A stretch of DNA of 64,000 nt, from assembly GCA_030431455.1 (NCBI GenBank), contig JAUIJE010000012.1, positions 62,001-126,000 on the forward strand, written 5' to 3'. Below the pieces are notes generated by a model. The model was not told the origin of the DNA. It saw nothing but the letters and a program-made list of their open reading frames with translations, and did not search any database. The stretch is from a bacterium. GTDB taxonomy: Bacteria; Myxococcota; UBA727; JAUIJE01. This document shows positions 1 through 8,788 of the stretch, one piece after another. How positions within the stretch are numbered: position 1 is the first letter of the stretch; the number at the start of each line of letters is the position of its first letter. A program made the position numbers and the translations under genes.

Positions 1-2036
1 CAACAGAGACCGGGGCCGGAGACTGGACCATTCCGTTGCGCACCATGTTCGAGGAGCTGAGCGGTCTGGTCATCGCCGACGAGGACGTGAACGTGCCGTT
101 CTTTGAGCTCGGCATCGATTCCTTGCTGCTCACCCAGGCCGCGACCGAGCTGCAGAAACGGTTCGGTGCCGCGGTGCGGTTTCGGGATTTGATGGAGAGC
201 GTGCCCACCCTGGCCGCGCTCGCCGAGACGCTCGCGGCACAGGCCGCGCCCCCGGTCTCGCCGGCCCCCGCCGCCCCGGTGGCGCCTCAGCCCGCGCCCC
301 CGGCCGGCTTGTCGTCGACGGGGGCCGCGGGCGACGACGGGTTTGTGCGCGCGGTGATCGAGCAGCAGCTCGCGATCATGAAAGAACAGGTCGCGCTGTT
401 GCAGGGACGTTCCGCGCCGGCCACGCCCCCGCCCCCGCCCGACGGGGCATCCCTGGCGTCGGGGGCGCAGGTCACGTACGACGCCAAGACCGCGTTCGGG
501 GCCATCGCGCGCATCCACACCGATTCGGACGGCCTGAGCGCCAAACAGCGCCAACGCCTCGACGCGCTCATCGAGCGCTACGTGGCCAAAACCAAGTCAA
601 GCAAAGCCCACACCCAGCAGCACCGGGCGGTGCACGCCGACCCCCGGGTGGTCAGCGGGTTCAAGCCGCTGCTCAAGGAGATCACCTACCCCATCGTCAC
701 CCAGCGGGCCGAGGGCGCGCGGCTCTGGGACCTGGACGGCAACGAGTACGTCGATGCCCTCAATGGCTTTGGGTCAAACTTTTTTGGGTATAGCCCCGGG
801 TTCGTCAAGGACGCGCTGCACGCCCAGGTCGACCGCGGGTTCGAGATCGGCCCCCAGACCGAACACGCGGGCATCGCCGCGGGCCTGGTGTGCGAGCTGA
901 CCGGCCTGGACCGGGCCGCGTTCTGCAACACCGGCTCCGAGGCGGTGATGGGCGCGATGCGCATCGCGCGCACCGTCACCGGGCGCTCGACCATCGTGGT
1001 GTTTTCGGGCGCCTACCACGGCATCTTCGACGAGGTCATCGTGCGGGACACGAACACCATGCGGTCGATCCCCGCCGCCCCCGGCATCCTCCGCGAGGCG
1101 GTGCAGAACGTCCTGGTGTTGCCCTACGGCGAGGACCGTTCGCTCGAGGTCATCGCCGCGCGCGGCGAAGAGTTGGCCGCGGTCCTGGTCGAGCCGGTCC
1201 AGAGCCGGCGGCCGGACTTTCAGCCCCGGGCGTTTTTGCACCGGCTGCGCGAGCTCACCGCCGCGTCGGGGGCCGCGCTCATCTTCGACGAGGTGATCAC
1301 CGGGTTTCGGGCCGGCCCCGGCGGCGCGCAGGAACATTTCGGCGTCCGGGCGGATTTGGCCACCTACGGCAAGGCCCCCGGGGGGGGCATGCCCATCGGG
1401 CTCATCGCGGGCCAGCGCCGCTGGATGGACGCCCTCGACGGGGGCATGTGGCAGTTCGGCGACGACTCCCGCCCCGAGGCGGGGGTGACGTACTTCGCCG
1501 GCACCTTCGTGCGGCACCCGTTGACCATGGCCGCGGTGCGGGTGTGTCTGGAGAAGATGCTGGCCGAGGGCCCAGGCCTGCAGCGGGGCATGGCCGAGCT
1601 CACCGCGGAGCTGCAGCGCGAGATCAATGAGCATTGTGAACGCGAGGGTGTGCCCCTCGAGGTGCGGCGGTTTACGTCGCTGTTCAAGCCGGTGTACACC
1701 GAGCCGGTCCCGCACGGTGAGTTGCTGTTCTGCATTCTCCGGGACCTCGGGGTGCACATCTGGGACGGATTTCCCTGTTTCTTGAGCGCGGCCCACGGCG
1801 AGGCGGAGGTGGCGTTCATCGTCGATGCGTTCAAGAAGGCGATCCGGGAGATGCAGGCCGGCGCGTTCTTGCCCCGGGCGGCGACCGGGCCGGCCCCCGC
1901 GGCGGGGGCGGCAGGGTTCGATCCAGCCAAGCCCCCGGTGCCGGGCGCGCGACTGGGGCGGGACCGACGGGGCAACCCCGCCTGGTTCGTGCCCAGCGAC
2001 AGCGAGCCTGGGAAGTACGTCCCGGTGAAAGGGTAG
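1..2036 (+). CDS. Carrier protein-aminotransferase didomain (C-terminal part of a PKS/NRPS protein; 5' end outside window)
   Basis: The N-terminal part is an acyl carrier domain with the phosphopantetheine motif LGIDSLLLTQ (Ser codon at 120-122). A class III, PLP-dependent aminotransferase of the glutamate-1-semialdehyde type follows after an Ala/Pro linker. Its motifs are IFDEVITGFR and LATYGKAPGGGMPIG, with the Schiff-base Lys codon at 1371-1373. In microcystin- and iturin-type assembly lines such a domain aminates the beta-keto group of a carrier-bound chain to give a beta-amino acyl unit; that role is inferred here. The frame is open to the window edge, and the carrier domain would lack part of helix 1 if translation began at the first in-window start (TTG at 36), so the real protein begins upstream, probably with PKS domains. 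The NRPS gene follows 30 bases later, probably in the same operon. Confidence 0.88.
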   Translation, partial: TETGAGDWTIPLRTMFEELSGLVIADEDVNVPFFELGIDSLLLTQAATELQKRFGAAVRFRDLMESVPTLAALAETLAAQAAPPVSPAPAAPVAPQPAPPAGLSSTGAAGDDGFVRAVIEQQLAIMKEQVALLQGRSAPATPPPPPDGASLASGAQVTYDAKTAFGAIARIHTDSDGLSAKQRQRLDALIERYVAKTKSSKAHTQQHRAVHADPRVVSGFKPLLKEITYPIVTQRAEGARLWDLDGNEYVDALNGFGSNFFGYSPGFVKDALHAQVDRGFEIGPQTEHAGIAAGLVCELTGLDRAAFCNTGSEAVMGAMRIARTVTGRSTIVVFSGAYHGIFDEVIVRDTNTMRSIPAAPGILREAVQNVLVLPYGEDRSLEVIAARGEELAAVLVEPVQSRRPDFQPRAFLHRLRELTAASGAALIFDEVITGFRAGPGGAQEHFGVRADLATYGKAPGGGMPIGLIAGQRRWMDALDGGMWQFGDDSRPEAGVTYFAGTFVRHPLTMAAVRVCLEKMLAEGPGLQRGMAELTAELQREINEHCEREGVPLEVRRFTSLFKPVYTEPVPHGELLFCILRDLGVHIWDGFPCFLSAAHGEAEVAFIVDAFKKAIREMQAGAFLPRAATGPAPAAGAAGFDPAKPPVPGARLGRDRRGNPAWFVPSDSEPGKYVPVKG

Positions 2037-2066
2037 GGGGCACGATGACGACGAGGAGGGCCGGGC

Positions 2067-5000
2067 GTGAGTGAGGCGGTGGATTTTGATCCCTTCGCGC
2101 AGCCTGCGATCGTGGCGAGCGCGCCGACCACCCAAGCCCAGCGAGAGGTGTCGGCGGGGGCGCAGCTCGGCGATGACGCCAACTGCGCGTTCAACGAGAG
2201 CATCACCGTCGAGCTGCGCGGGCCGGTAGATACAATGGCATTGGGGGTGGCGTGGCGGGCGTTGGGCCAGAGCCACGATGCGCTCCGGGCCACCATCTCG
2301 CCCGATGGCAAACAGCTCCTGGTCGTCGAGCGCGACCTCACGTTGCCGGTCGAGGACCTGCGGGGGGCGGCGGCGCCCGACGACGAGGTCCGGGCGCGGG
2401 CGGGGCGGGCGGTGCGGACGCCCTTCGACCTCGTGCACGGGCCGCTCATCGAGGGCCGGTTCTGCCAGGTGGCCGATGACCGCGGGTGCCTGCTCATCAC
2501 CGCCCACCACGTGGTGTGCGACGGCTGGTCGATGGGGGTGTTGCTTCGTGACCTCGCGGCCCTCTACCGGGCGGCGCTCGAGGGCGAGGCCGCGCCCCTG
2601 TCGCGCCCAAGTTTTTGTGACTATGCCCAAAAAGAGCACGATGCCGCCGGGCCGGCGGAGGCGGCGGCCGCGGCCTACTGGGAGCAGGCGCTGACCGGCC
2701 CCCTCCCGGTCCTGGACCTGCCCACCGACCGGCCCCGTCCGACGATGAAGACCTACGCCAGCCGGCGCATCGACCTGCCGCTCCCGGCCGACGTTCTCGA
2801 GCGACTGCGCGCCTTCGGGGCCCCGCGGCGCGCGAGCCTGTCGACGATGATGTTGGTGGCGGTCCAGACCTGGCTGGGCCGCCTGGCCCGGGCCCGCGAC
2901 GTCATCGTGGGGGTGCCCGCGGCGGGCCAAGCCGCGGCGGGACAGACCGATTTGGTGGGGCATTGTGTGTCGATGTTGCCCCTGCGGGCCGAGGTCGAGG
3001 ATACCCGTCCGGTCACGGAGGTCATCGAGCAGGTGCGCACCGCGGTGCTCGACGGGTTCGAGAACCAGAGCTTGACCTGGGGGGCTTTGCTCCAGCGGCT
3101 GCCCATCGAGCGCGACCCCGGCCGGCTGCCGCTGATCTCGGCCACGTTCAATCTCGACCCCGACGCCGACGGGGGTGACCTCGACTTCGGGCCGGCCTCG
3201 GCCCGGGTGTGGTCCAATCCCCGGGCGTTCGAGACCTTCGAGCTGTTTCTCAACGCGGCAAAAGCCCGGGGCGAGACCGTGCTCGAGGTGCAATACAACG
3301 TCGACCTGTTCGACGAGCAGACTGTGCGCGCCTGGCTCGACGGGTTGGTGGAGCTGTTGCGGCAGCTGCCCACGGAGGGGACCGGGGCGCTGGGGGACGT
3401 GGGGTGGGTCAGCCCCGGGCAACGGGCCGCCCTCCTGGCCGAGAACGACACCGCCCGGGACGGGCCCCGCGACGAGCCCGTGCACCGGGCCATCGAGCGG
3501 CAAGCCGCCGCCACCCCGGACGCGCCCGCGGCCACCGACCGCGGGCGCACCCTCAGCTATGCACAGTTGGACACGGCGTCGAACCGGCTCGCGCGCCGGC
3601 TGCGCGAGGGCGGCGCCGGCCCCGGGGAAAAGGTGGGCATCCTGCTCGAGCGGGATGTGGACCTCGTGGTCGCGGTGCATGCGGTGCTCAAGAGCGGGGC
3701 CGCGTATGTCCCCCTGCACACCGGGTGGCCGGTCGAGCGCCTGACCCGCGTGCTCGACGACGCGGGGGTCGAGACGGTGCTGAGCAAGGCGAAGGTGTGG
3801 CCGGGGGACGAGGGGGTGGGCCGGTCCCCGGTGTGGGTGGACGACCCGGCGGGGGAGACGCTCTCGGGGGCGCCCCTCGTGGGCGTGGACCCCGGCCGCG
3901 ACGCGGGCCCGTCGGACCTCGCCTATGTCATATACACCTCGGGGTCGACGGGCCGGCCCAAGGGGGTGGAGATCGAACACCGGGCGATCACCAACCTGCT
4001 CGAGACGCTCCCCGACCTGCCCGGGATCTCGGCCGCGGACGTGATGGTGGCGGTGACGCCCCCGTCGTTCGACATCTCGCTCGGTGACCTGGTGTTGCCG
4101 TTTCGGGTGGGGGCCCATGTGGTGTTGGCCCACGAGGACGACGTCGCCGACGGGTTGGCCCTGGTCGATCTGCTCGAGGACCACGACCCCACCGTGATGC
4201 AAGCCACCCCGGCGCTGTTGCGCGCCCTCGTCGGCGAAGGCTGGGCCGGCAGCGCGCGGCTCCGGGTGTGGTCCTGCGGCGAGGCCTTGCCCGAAGACCT
4301 CGCTCGGGTGCTCGTTCCGAAAGTTGCAGAACTTTGGAACTTGTACGGGCCCACCGAGGCCACGGTGTACGCCACCTGCGCGCGGGTCGAGGCCGACGTG
4401 AACCCGGTGAGCATCGGCCGGCCGTTGCCCAACTACACCTGTCACATTGTCGACCCCGCCGGGCGGCTGGTCCCCCCCGGGGTGGTGGGCGAGCTCGGCC
4501 TCGGGGGCCCGGGGTTGGCCCGCGGCTACCTGAACCGGCCCGCGCTCACCGCGGAGCGGTTCGTGACCGGGCCGGACGGGGCGCGCATGTACCGCACCGG
4601 GGACCTCGCGCGGCGCTTGCCCGACGGGCGGCTGTTCTGTCTCGGCCGGCTCGACGACCAAGTGAAGGTGCGCGGTCACCGCATCGAGCTGGGCGAAATC
4701 GAATCGGTGCTGCGGGGGGTGCCCGGCGTGCACGAGGTGGTCGCGGTGTTGCTGGGACAGGATCCCGCGGATGTGCGGTTGGCCGCGTACGCGCAGCCCG
4801 CGCCGGGCCACGTCCTCTCGGCGGACGCGCTGCGCGAGCGGGCCCGGGCCGAGCTGCCCGCCTATGCGGTCCCGCAGCACGTGGTGGTGGTGGAGGCGTT
4901 CCCGCGCAACTACAGTGGCAAGCTGGACAAGCGGGCCCTCCCCGACCCGCGCGCCGCGGCCGCGGCCGCGGCCGGCTTCGTCGACCCCGCATCCCCGCTC

Positions 5001-5210
5001 GAACGGGTGGTGGCGGAGGTGTGGAGCGACGTGCTCGGTCTTTCCCGGGTGTCGGCCCGGGCCAACTTCTTTGACCTCGGGGGGCACTCGCTCCTGGCCA
5101 TCGAGGCCATCGCCCAGCTCGAGGAGCGCACCGGGGTTCGGCTCAACCCGCGGGTGGTGTTGCGCAACTCGTTGTCGCAGGTGGCCAAGCTCCTCGAGGG
5201 GGCGGCGTGA
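2067..5210 (+). CDS. NRPS module, condensation-adenylation-carrier (C-A-PCP)
   Basis: This is a 1047-residue single-module nonribosomal peptide synthetase. The condensation domain carries the active-site motif HHVVCDG at residues 147-153. The adenylation domain (about 470-960) has YTSGSTGRPKG near 623, NLYGPTEATVY, the YRTGDLARRLPDGR block and a C-terminal NYSGKLDKRALP with the catalytic Lys. The peptidyl carrier domain ends the protein with DLGGHSLLAIEAI, phosphopantetheine Ser 1008. There is no epimerase or thioesterase domain. The start is the GTG at 2067, preceded by a GAGGAGGG ribosome site. It would take the beta-amino acyl chain from the upstream carrier-aminotransferase protein and add one amino acid. 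The next gene overlaps its stop by four bases (GTGA). The substrate code read by eye does not match one I know. Confidence 0.93.
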   Translation: MSEAVDFDPFAQPAIVASAPTTQAQREVSAGAQLGDDANCAFNESITVELRGPVDTMALGVAWRALGQSHDALRATISPDGKQLLVVERDLTLPVEDLRGAAAPDDEVRARAGRAVRTPFDLVHGPLIEGRFCQVADDRGCLLITAHHVVCDGWSMGVLLRDLAALYRAALEGEAAPLSRPSFCDYAQKEHDAAGPAEAAAAAYWEQALTGPLPVLDLPTDRPRPTMKTYASRRIDLPLPADVLERLRAFGAPRRASLSTMMLVAVQTWLGRLARARDVIVGVPAAGQAAAGQTDLVGHCVSMLPLRAEVEDTRPVTEVIEQVRTAVLDGFENQSLTWGALLQRLPIERDPGRLPLISATFNLDPDADGGDLDFGPASARVWSNPRAFETFELFLNAAKARGETVLEVQYNVDLFDEQTVRAWLDGLVELLRQLPTEGTGALGDVGWVSPGQRAALLAENDTARDGPRDEPVHRAIERQAAATPDAPAATDRGRTLSYAQLDTASNRLARRLREGGAGPGEKVGILLERDVDLVVAVHAVLKSGAAYVPLHTGWPVERLTRVLDDAGVETVLSKAKVWPGDEGVGRSPVWVDDPAGETLSGAPLVGVDPGRDAGPSDLAYVIYTSGSTGRPKGVEIEHRAITNLLETLPDLPGISAADVMVAVTPPSFDISLGDLVLPFRVGAHVVLAHEDDVADGLALVDLLEDHDPTVMQATPALLRALVGEGWAGSARLRVWSCGEALPEDLARVLVPKVAELWNLYGPTEATVYATCARVEADVNPVSIGRPLPNYTCHIVDPAGRLVPPGVVGELGLGGPGLARGYLNRPALTAERFVTGPDGARMYRTGDLARRLPDGRLFCLGRLDDQVKVRGHRIELGEIESVLRGVPGVHEVVAVLLGQDPADVRLAAYAQPAPGHVLSADALRERARAELPAYAVPQHVVVVEAFPRNYSGKLDKRALPDPRAAAAAAAGFVDPASPLERVVAEVWSDVLGLSRVSARANFFDLGGHSLLAIEAIAQLEERTGVRLNPRVVLRNSLSQVAKLLEGAA

Positions 5211-6892
5211 CCGTCACCGGCACGCCCTTTTTTGTGCCGTCGGGCGCCGATGCGCTGTTCGTGTTTCATCACGCGCCCGCGTCGCCCACCGGGCACGCGG
5301 TGGTGTTGTGTCCCCCCGCGTTTTGGCAATACATGCGGTCACATTGGGCGATGCGGCGGACGGCGCAGGCGTTGGCCGCCGCCGGTCTCGACGTGCTGCG
5401 CCTGGACTACCGGGGGACCGGCGACGCGGGCGGCGCGTGGGGGGCGTTGCGTTTTCAAGACTGGGTCGACGACGTGGTGCGCGCCGCGGACGTGATCAAG
5501 GCCCGCTCGGGGGCGCGGCGGCTGTCCTTCGTGGGGCTCGGGCTCGGGGGGATGGTCGCGGCCCGCGCCGCCGAACAGCAGCGGGTGCGGGAGCTGGTGT
5601 TGTGGGACCCGGTGGTGCGCGGCGATGTCTACACCGAGGACCTGCGCGCCGAGGAAAAGGCCTTCGCCGCGCGCCTGGTGTACGCGCCGCCGGTGGCGGA
5701 GACGGGCGCGATCAAACAGAACGTGGGCATCGCGGTGGGGCCCCAGATCTGGAATGACATTGTGCAGCAGAGCCTGCTCGAGCGGTTCGCGCCCCAAGCC
5801 TCGCGGGTGCACCTGGTGCGCACCGACACCGTGCCCCCCGCGCGGAAGGCCCCGCTCGCGCAGCTGGAGGCCAAGCTGCACGACGAGGTCAAACGCTTCG
5901 TGGTGCACCGCGCGCCCGAGCCACCGAGCACCGGCGAGCAATGGCTCGTGCAGCACAGCCCCCGGGTGGTGACCGAAGCGGTCACCGGGCAGGCCCCGTC
6001 GACCTCGCCGGACGAGGCGGTGCTGCGCGCGGCCGACGACGCGGACGCGCCGCTGCGCGCCGACACCCGCCGGGCGGTGGTGTTCGGCCCGGGGCCCGGG
6101 CTGTGTGGGGTGGTGCAGACCCCGGCGGCGCCGTGGCGGTCCACCGCGGTGGTGCTGTCCAATGTGGGGCTCAACCACCGGGTGGGGCCGAGCCGGGCGT
6201 GGGTGGAGCTCGCCGAGCGGCTGGGGGCGGCGGGCTTTGTCTCGCTGCGGTTCGACACCGCGGGGCTGGGCGACAGCCCCCCGCGCGCGGACGACGAGGA
6301 CGACGACATCGAACGGGCCCGGGCCGACCTCGACCACGCGGTGCGCCAACTGGGTGATTTTGGCATTCACAAAGTTGTCGTCGTATCGAACTGTTCGGGC
6401 ACCGAGCCCACCCACGCCCTGATGTTGTCCCAACCCGCGGCCCGGGGCGCGGTGTTCATCGATGGCTACGTGCCCCGCATCCGGCGACACCAAGCGATGC
6501 GTTGGGCGCGGCGGGCGCTCAAGCCCGGGATGTGGACCCAACGGGCCAAGCGCTGGTTCCCCGACCGGTTCGGGCTCGATGCCCGCCGGGTGCGCTGGTT
6601 TCGCGCCGCCGACCACGAGACGGTGTTTGTGCGGGAGGAGCCGACCATCGCGTCGCTGGCCGCGGACTACCAGCGCATGACCGCGCGGGGGGCGCGGCTG
6701 TTGTTCGTGTACTCGGGCGAATCTGGGTATAGCTACCGCCGCCTGTGGCGCCACGCCTACGGGGTGGACGGCGCGGGCTTGATCGAGGTCGAGCGCATCA
6801 AGGAGGCCGACCACACGTTCTCGTTCCCCCGGGCCCGGGCCCGCTTGATCGAGCACGTGGTGCGGTTCGTGCGCACCGTCGACGAGGCTTGA
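5207..6892 (+). CDS. Tandem alpha/beta-hydrolase-fold protein of the PKS/NRPS operon
   Basis: The 561 residues form two alpha/beta-hydrolase-like halves, about 20-230 and 285-560, resembling the hydrolases found beside acyl-transfer and exosortase-type loci. In the first half the nucleophile elbow reads GLGLGG (residues 110-115), so the usual Ser is replaced by Gly. In the second it reads SNCSG (394-398), with Cys 396 in the nucleophile position and Ser 397 beside it. A late Asp-His pair (ADHTF) could complete a triad in the second half. The gene starts with GTG overlapping the NRPS stop (GTGA), so the two are translationally coupled. Because the NRPS module has no thioesterase, product release or editing is a reasonable guess for the second half, but the degenerate motifs make this uncertain. 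Confidence 0.75.
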   Translation: MTVTGTPFFVPSGADALFVFHHAPASPTGHAVVLCPPAFWQYMRSHWAMRRTAQALAAAGLDVLRLDYRGTGDAGGAWGALRFQDWVDDVVRAADVIKARSGARRLSFVGLGLGGMVAARAAEQQRVRELVLWDPVVRGDVYTEDLRAEEKAFAARLVYAPPVAETGAIKQNVGIAVGPQIWNDIVQQSLLERFAPQASRVHLVRTDTVPPARKAPLAQLEAKLHDEVKRFVVHRAPEPPSTGEQWLVQHSPRVVTEAVTGQAPSTSPDEAVLRAADDADAPLRADTRRAVVFGPGPGLCGVVQTPAAPWRSTAVVLSNVGLNHRVGPSRAWVELAERLGAAGFVSLRFDTAGLGDSPPRADDEDDDIERARADLDHAVRQLGDFGIHKVVVVSNCSGTEPTHALMLSQPAARGAVFIDGYVPRIRRHQAMRWARRALKPGMWTQRAKRWFPDRFGLDARRVRWFRAADHETVFVREEPTIASLAADYQRMTARGARLLFVYSGESGYSYRRLWRHAYGVDGAGLIEVERIKEADHTFSFPRARARLIEHVVRFVRTVDEA

Positions 6893-6895
6893 GCG

Positions 6896-7399
6896 TCAGA
6901 TCGGGCCTTGGGCCCCGGGGGCCTGTTTGAGCTCGGCGATGTCCGCGGCCAGCCCGGCGGCGAAGGCGGCGTCTTTGCCCAAGACCGCGGCGATGTGTTC
7001 GCAGGCTTGGTCGACAGACTTGAACACTTCGTTTTTCATCGAGCCGCGGCCGAGCAACTCGACCGCGCTGATCGCGCTGCGGGCGAGCGCGCCCATAAAC
7101 CCCGTGCGCTCGACGAGGGTGCCGTTGCCCCGCAGCAAGGCCACGTTGGCGTCGCGGATGTCGGCAGCGGCCCGTTTGGTGGCGTCGTCGAGGGCGAGGC
7201 CGATGTCGTCGCCGAGCACGCTGAGGTTGTAGGCGCCCCCCGCGAGCCCCTCGAGCCAGGCGCGTTGGGCATCGCAGAAAGCGTAGAGCCCATCCGGGGT
7301 CGGCTGGGCGTGCCACAAGCAGATCAGCACCGGCCCGTCGGCCGCGGCCGCGTACAGGGAGGCGTCTTCATAGATCAGACGGGTCCGCTCGAGCTTCAT
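6896..7399 (-). CDS. Hypothetical cytoplasmic protein, possibly STAS/SpoIIAA-like
   Basis: The 167-residue protein has no signal peptide or membrane segment. It has alternating hydrophobic strands in the first half (RTRLIYED, GPVLICLWH) and an alpha-helical C-terminus ending VFKSVDQACEHIAAVLG. That ending resembles the tail of STAS-like single-domain proteins common in myxobacteria, but the match is weak. Two in-frame ATG codons (7411 and 7399) are possible starts and neither has a clear ribosome site; I chose the second because the MKLERTRL start looks more typical. It lies 33 bases downstream of the peptidoglycan-binding-like gene on the same strand, so the two may be cotranscribed. It converges on the hydrolase gene with only three bases between the stops. 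Confidence 0.6.
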   Translation of the reverse strand: MKLERTRLIYEDASLYAAAADGPVLICLWHAQPTPDGLYAFCDAQRAWLEGLAGGAYNLSVLGDDIGLALDDATKRAAADIRDANVALLRGNGTLVERTGFMGALARSAISAVELLGRGSMKNEVFKSVDQACEHIAAVLGKDAAFAAGLAADIAELKQAPGAQGPI

Positions 7400-7432
7400 C
7401 GATCTGAGCATAGCGCGCGGCCACACGTCTGG

Positions 7433-8641
7433 TCAGTCGCGAACGCGGGCGCGGCGCAACGCCGCCTGGATGTGGTCGATCCCGACCCGCTGGGCGTCCG
7501 GTTCGTGCAGGTCGAGCAAGCGGTTGACCCCCTCGACCGCGGTGGACCACGCGGCGTCGAACGCGTCCGCCCGGCGCACCTCGAGGTGCAGCACCTCGGG
7601 CGCGGGTTGGCCCCGGCCGTACACCCCGGGCTTGAACAGCATCACGTCCCACGAATAGGTCGTGACCTGCGCCCGCTCGCTCTCGCCGTCTTTGTGAATG
7701 GAGCCGAGCGCGGCCAACACCTGCCCGCGGTAGGTCGGGACCCGGTAGTGGCCGGGCGGGGCGGACATGTCCTCGTCGAGGCTCGCGTGGCCACGCCGCC
7801 GGTCCCAGAGATTGGCGTCGCCGGACTGGGCGTTGCCTTGCTCGTCGACAGAGAGCGCGCCTTCGCCGTCGGGGTTGCCGGTGTCGTCGTCGCTCTGCTC
7901 CTCGCCGTCGTCCCCCCCGCGACCTTGGCGGGCTTTTTCCGGGTCGGACACATCCTGCGGCTCGGCCCCGCCGTCCTGGCCGGGTTGGGCCTGGGCTTGC
8001 CCGACGACCGCGCCGGGGTTGGCCAGCCCCTGGGACAAGCCCGCGACCACGCTTTGTGCCGGGGCCCCGTCGGCGCGGGCGTGGGCCTGCCCGGACGCGT
8101 CCGCGGTCTTGGCCCCCCCGCCATCTTGTGGGCCGGCCGGGACCTGTTGGGCGAGCAGCGCGCTCAACGCTTGGCTCGCGCCCTGGGCGCCGCTTTGGGC
8201 GGCCTGGGCCAAGCCCGCGAGCACGGTCTTGAGCGTGGGCTGGGCCGCGGACGCATCCTGTGACGTCGACAACGCGCCGGCGGCGCTCTTGCCCGCGGCC
8301 GCGCCCTCGAACCCATCCGCCACGCCCCGCGCTCCCCCGGGCTTGCCCAACAGACCGAGTTTTTGCAGCGCCGCCAATGTTTTTGCATCGAGCCGGCCGG
8401 TCACCGGCAGACCCAGCGCGGCCTGGAACTGCTTGAGCGATGAGGTCAGCCGGTCCCCGAGTGCGGCCCCTTGGCCCGCGAAGCCCTTGCCGGTGAGCGC
8501 GCCGAGCAGGCCGCTCAACAGCTGCACGTTGGTGCTGGCCCCGAACCCGGCTTTCTGCAGGTCCTGCGACAGCTGACCGGCCGCCGCGTCGGGGCCGCGG
8601 GGGGCGGCGTTTTGGCCAGGGTTGCCCACGCGAATTGCCAT
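7433..8641 (-). CDS. Hypothetical protein with peptidoglycan-binding-like domain and disordered acidic linker
   Basis: The 402-residue protein starts at an ATG with an excellent GGAGGAGGT site about ten bases upstream; the open frame continues far upstream but antisense to the regulator gene, so that extension is not real. Residues about 55-95 (LKQFQAALGLPVTGRLDAKT and the following ALQKLGLL) match the PG_binding_1 helical repeat. A long Ala/Gln/Gly-rich low-complexity stretch (about 95-220) and an acidic linker (DDGEEQSDDDTG) follow. The last 130 residues are an unrecognised folded domain containing VTTYSWDVMLFKPGVYG. I see no signal peptide, so a wall-associated role would need another export route. 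It is divergent from the sigma-54 regulator. Confidence 0.7.
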   Translation of the reverse strand: MAIRVGNPGQNAAPRGPDAAAGQLSQDLQKAGFGASTNVQLLSGLLGALTGKGFAGQGAALGDRLTSSLKQFQAALGLPVTGRLDAKTLAALQKLGLLGKPGGARGVADGFEGAAAGKSAAGALSTSQDASAAQPTLKTVLAGLAQAAQSGAQGASQALSALLAQQVPAGPQDGGGAKTADASGQAHARADGAPAQSVVAGLSQGLANPGAVVGQAQAQPGQDGGAEPQDVSDPEKARQGRGGDDGEEQSDDDTGNPDGEGALSVDEQGNAQSGDANLWDRRRGHASLDEDMSAPPGHYRVPTYRGQVLAALGSIHKDGESERAQVTTYSWDVMLFKPGVYGRGQPAPEVLHLEVRRADAFDAAWSTAVEGVNRLLDLHEPDAQRVGIDHIQAALRRARVRD

Positions 8642-8788
8642 CGGGTGCTCGTGACCTCCTCCGGACAGTGTATCGGCTGCTGCGCCGCATCGTTCGGACC
8701 CGTGTCCCGCCCGCGCCGTGAGCAGATCTGACGCTTCGCGTCGCGCCGGGCGCCTCGCCATCGCCGGGGTGGCGTGCGACCATGTCGC

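Noticed and set aside
774-5087. A 1437-codon open frame on the minus strand opposite the aminotransferase and NRPS genes
   Set aside because: It is antisense to clearly recognisable domains, is made of Arg/Pro/His-rich low-complexity sequence, and is explained by the high G+C at third codon positions.
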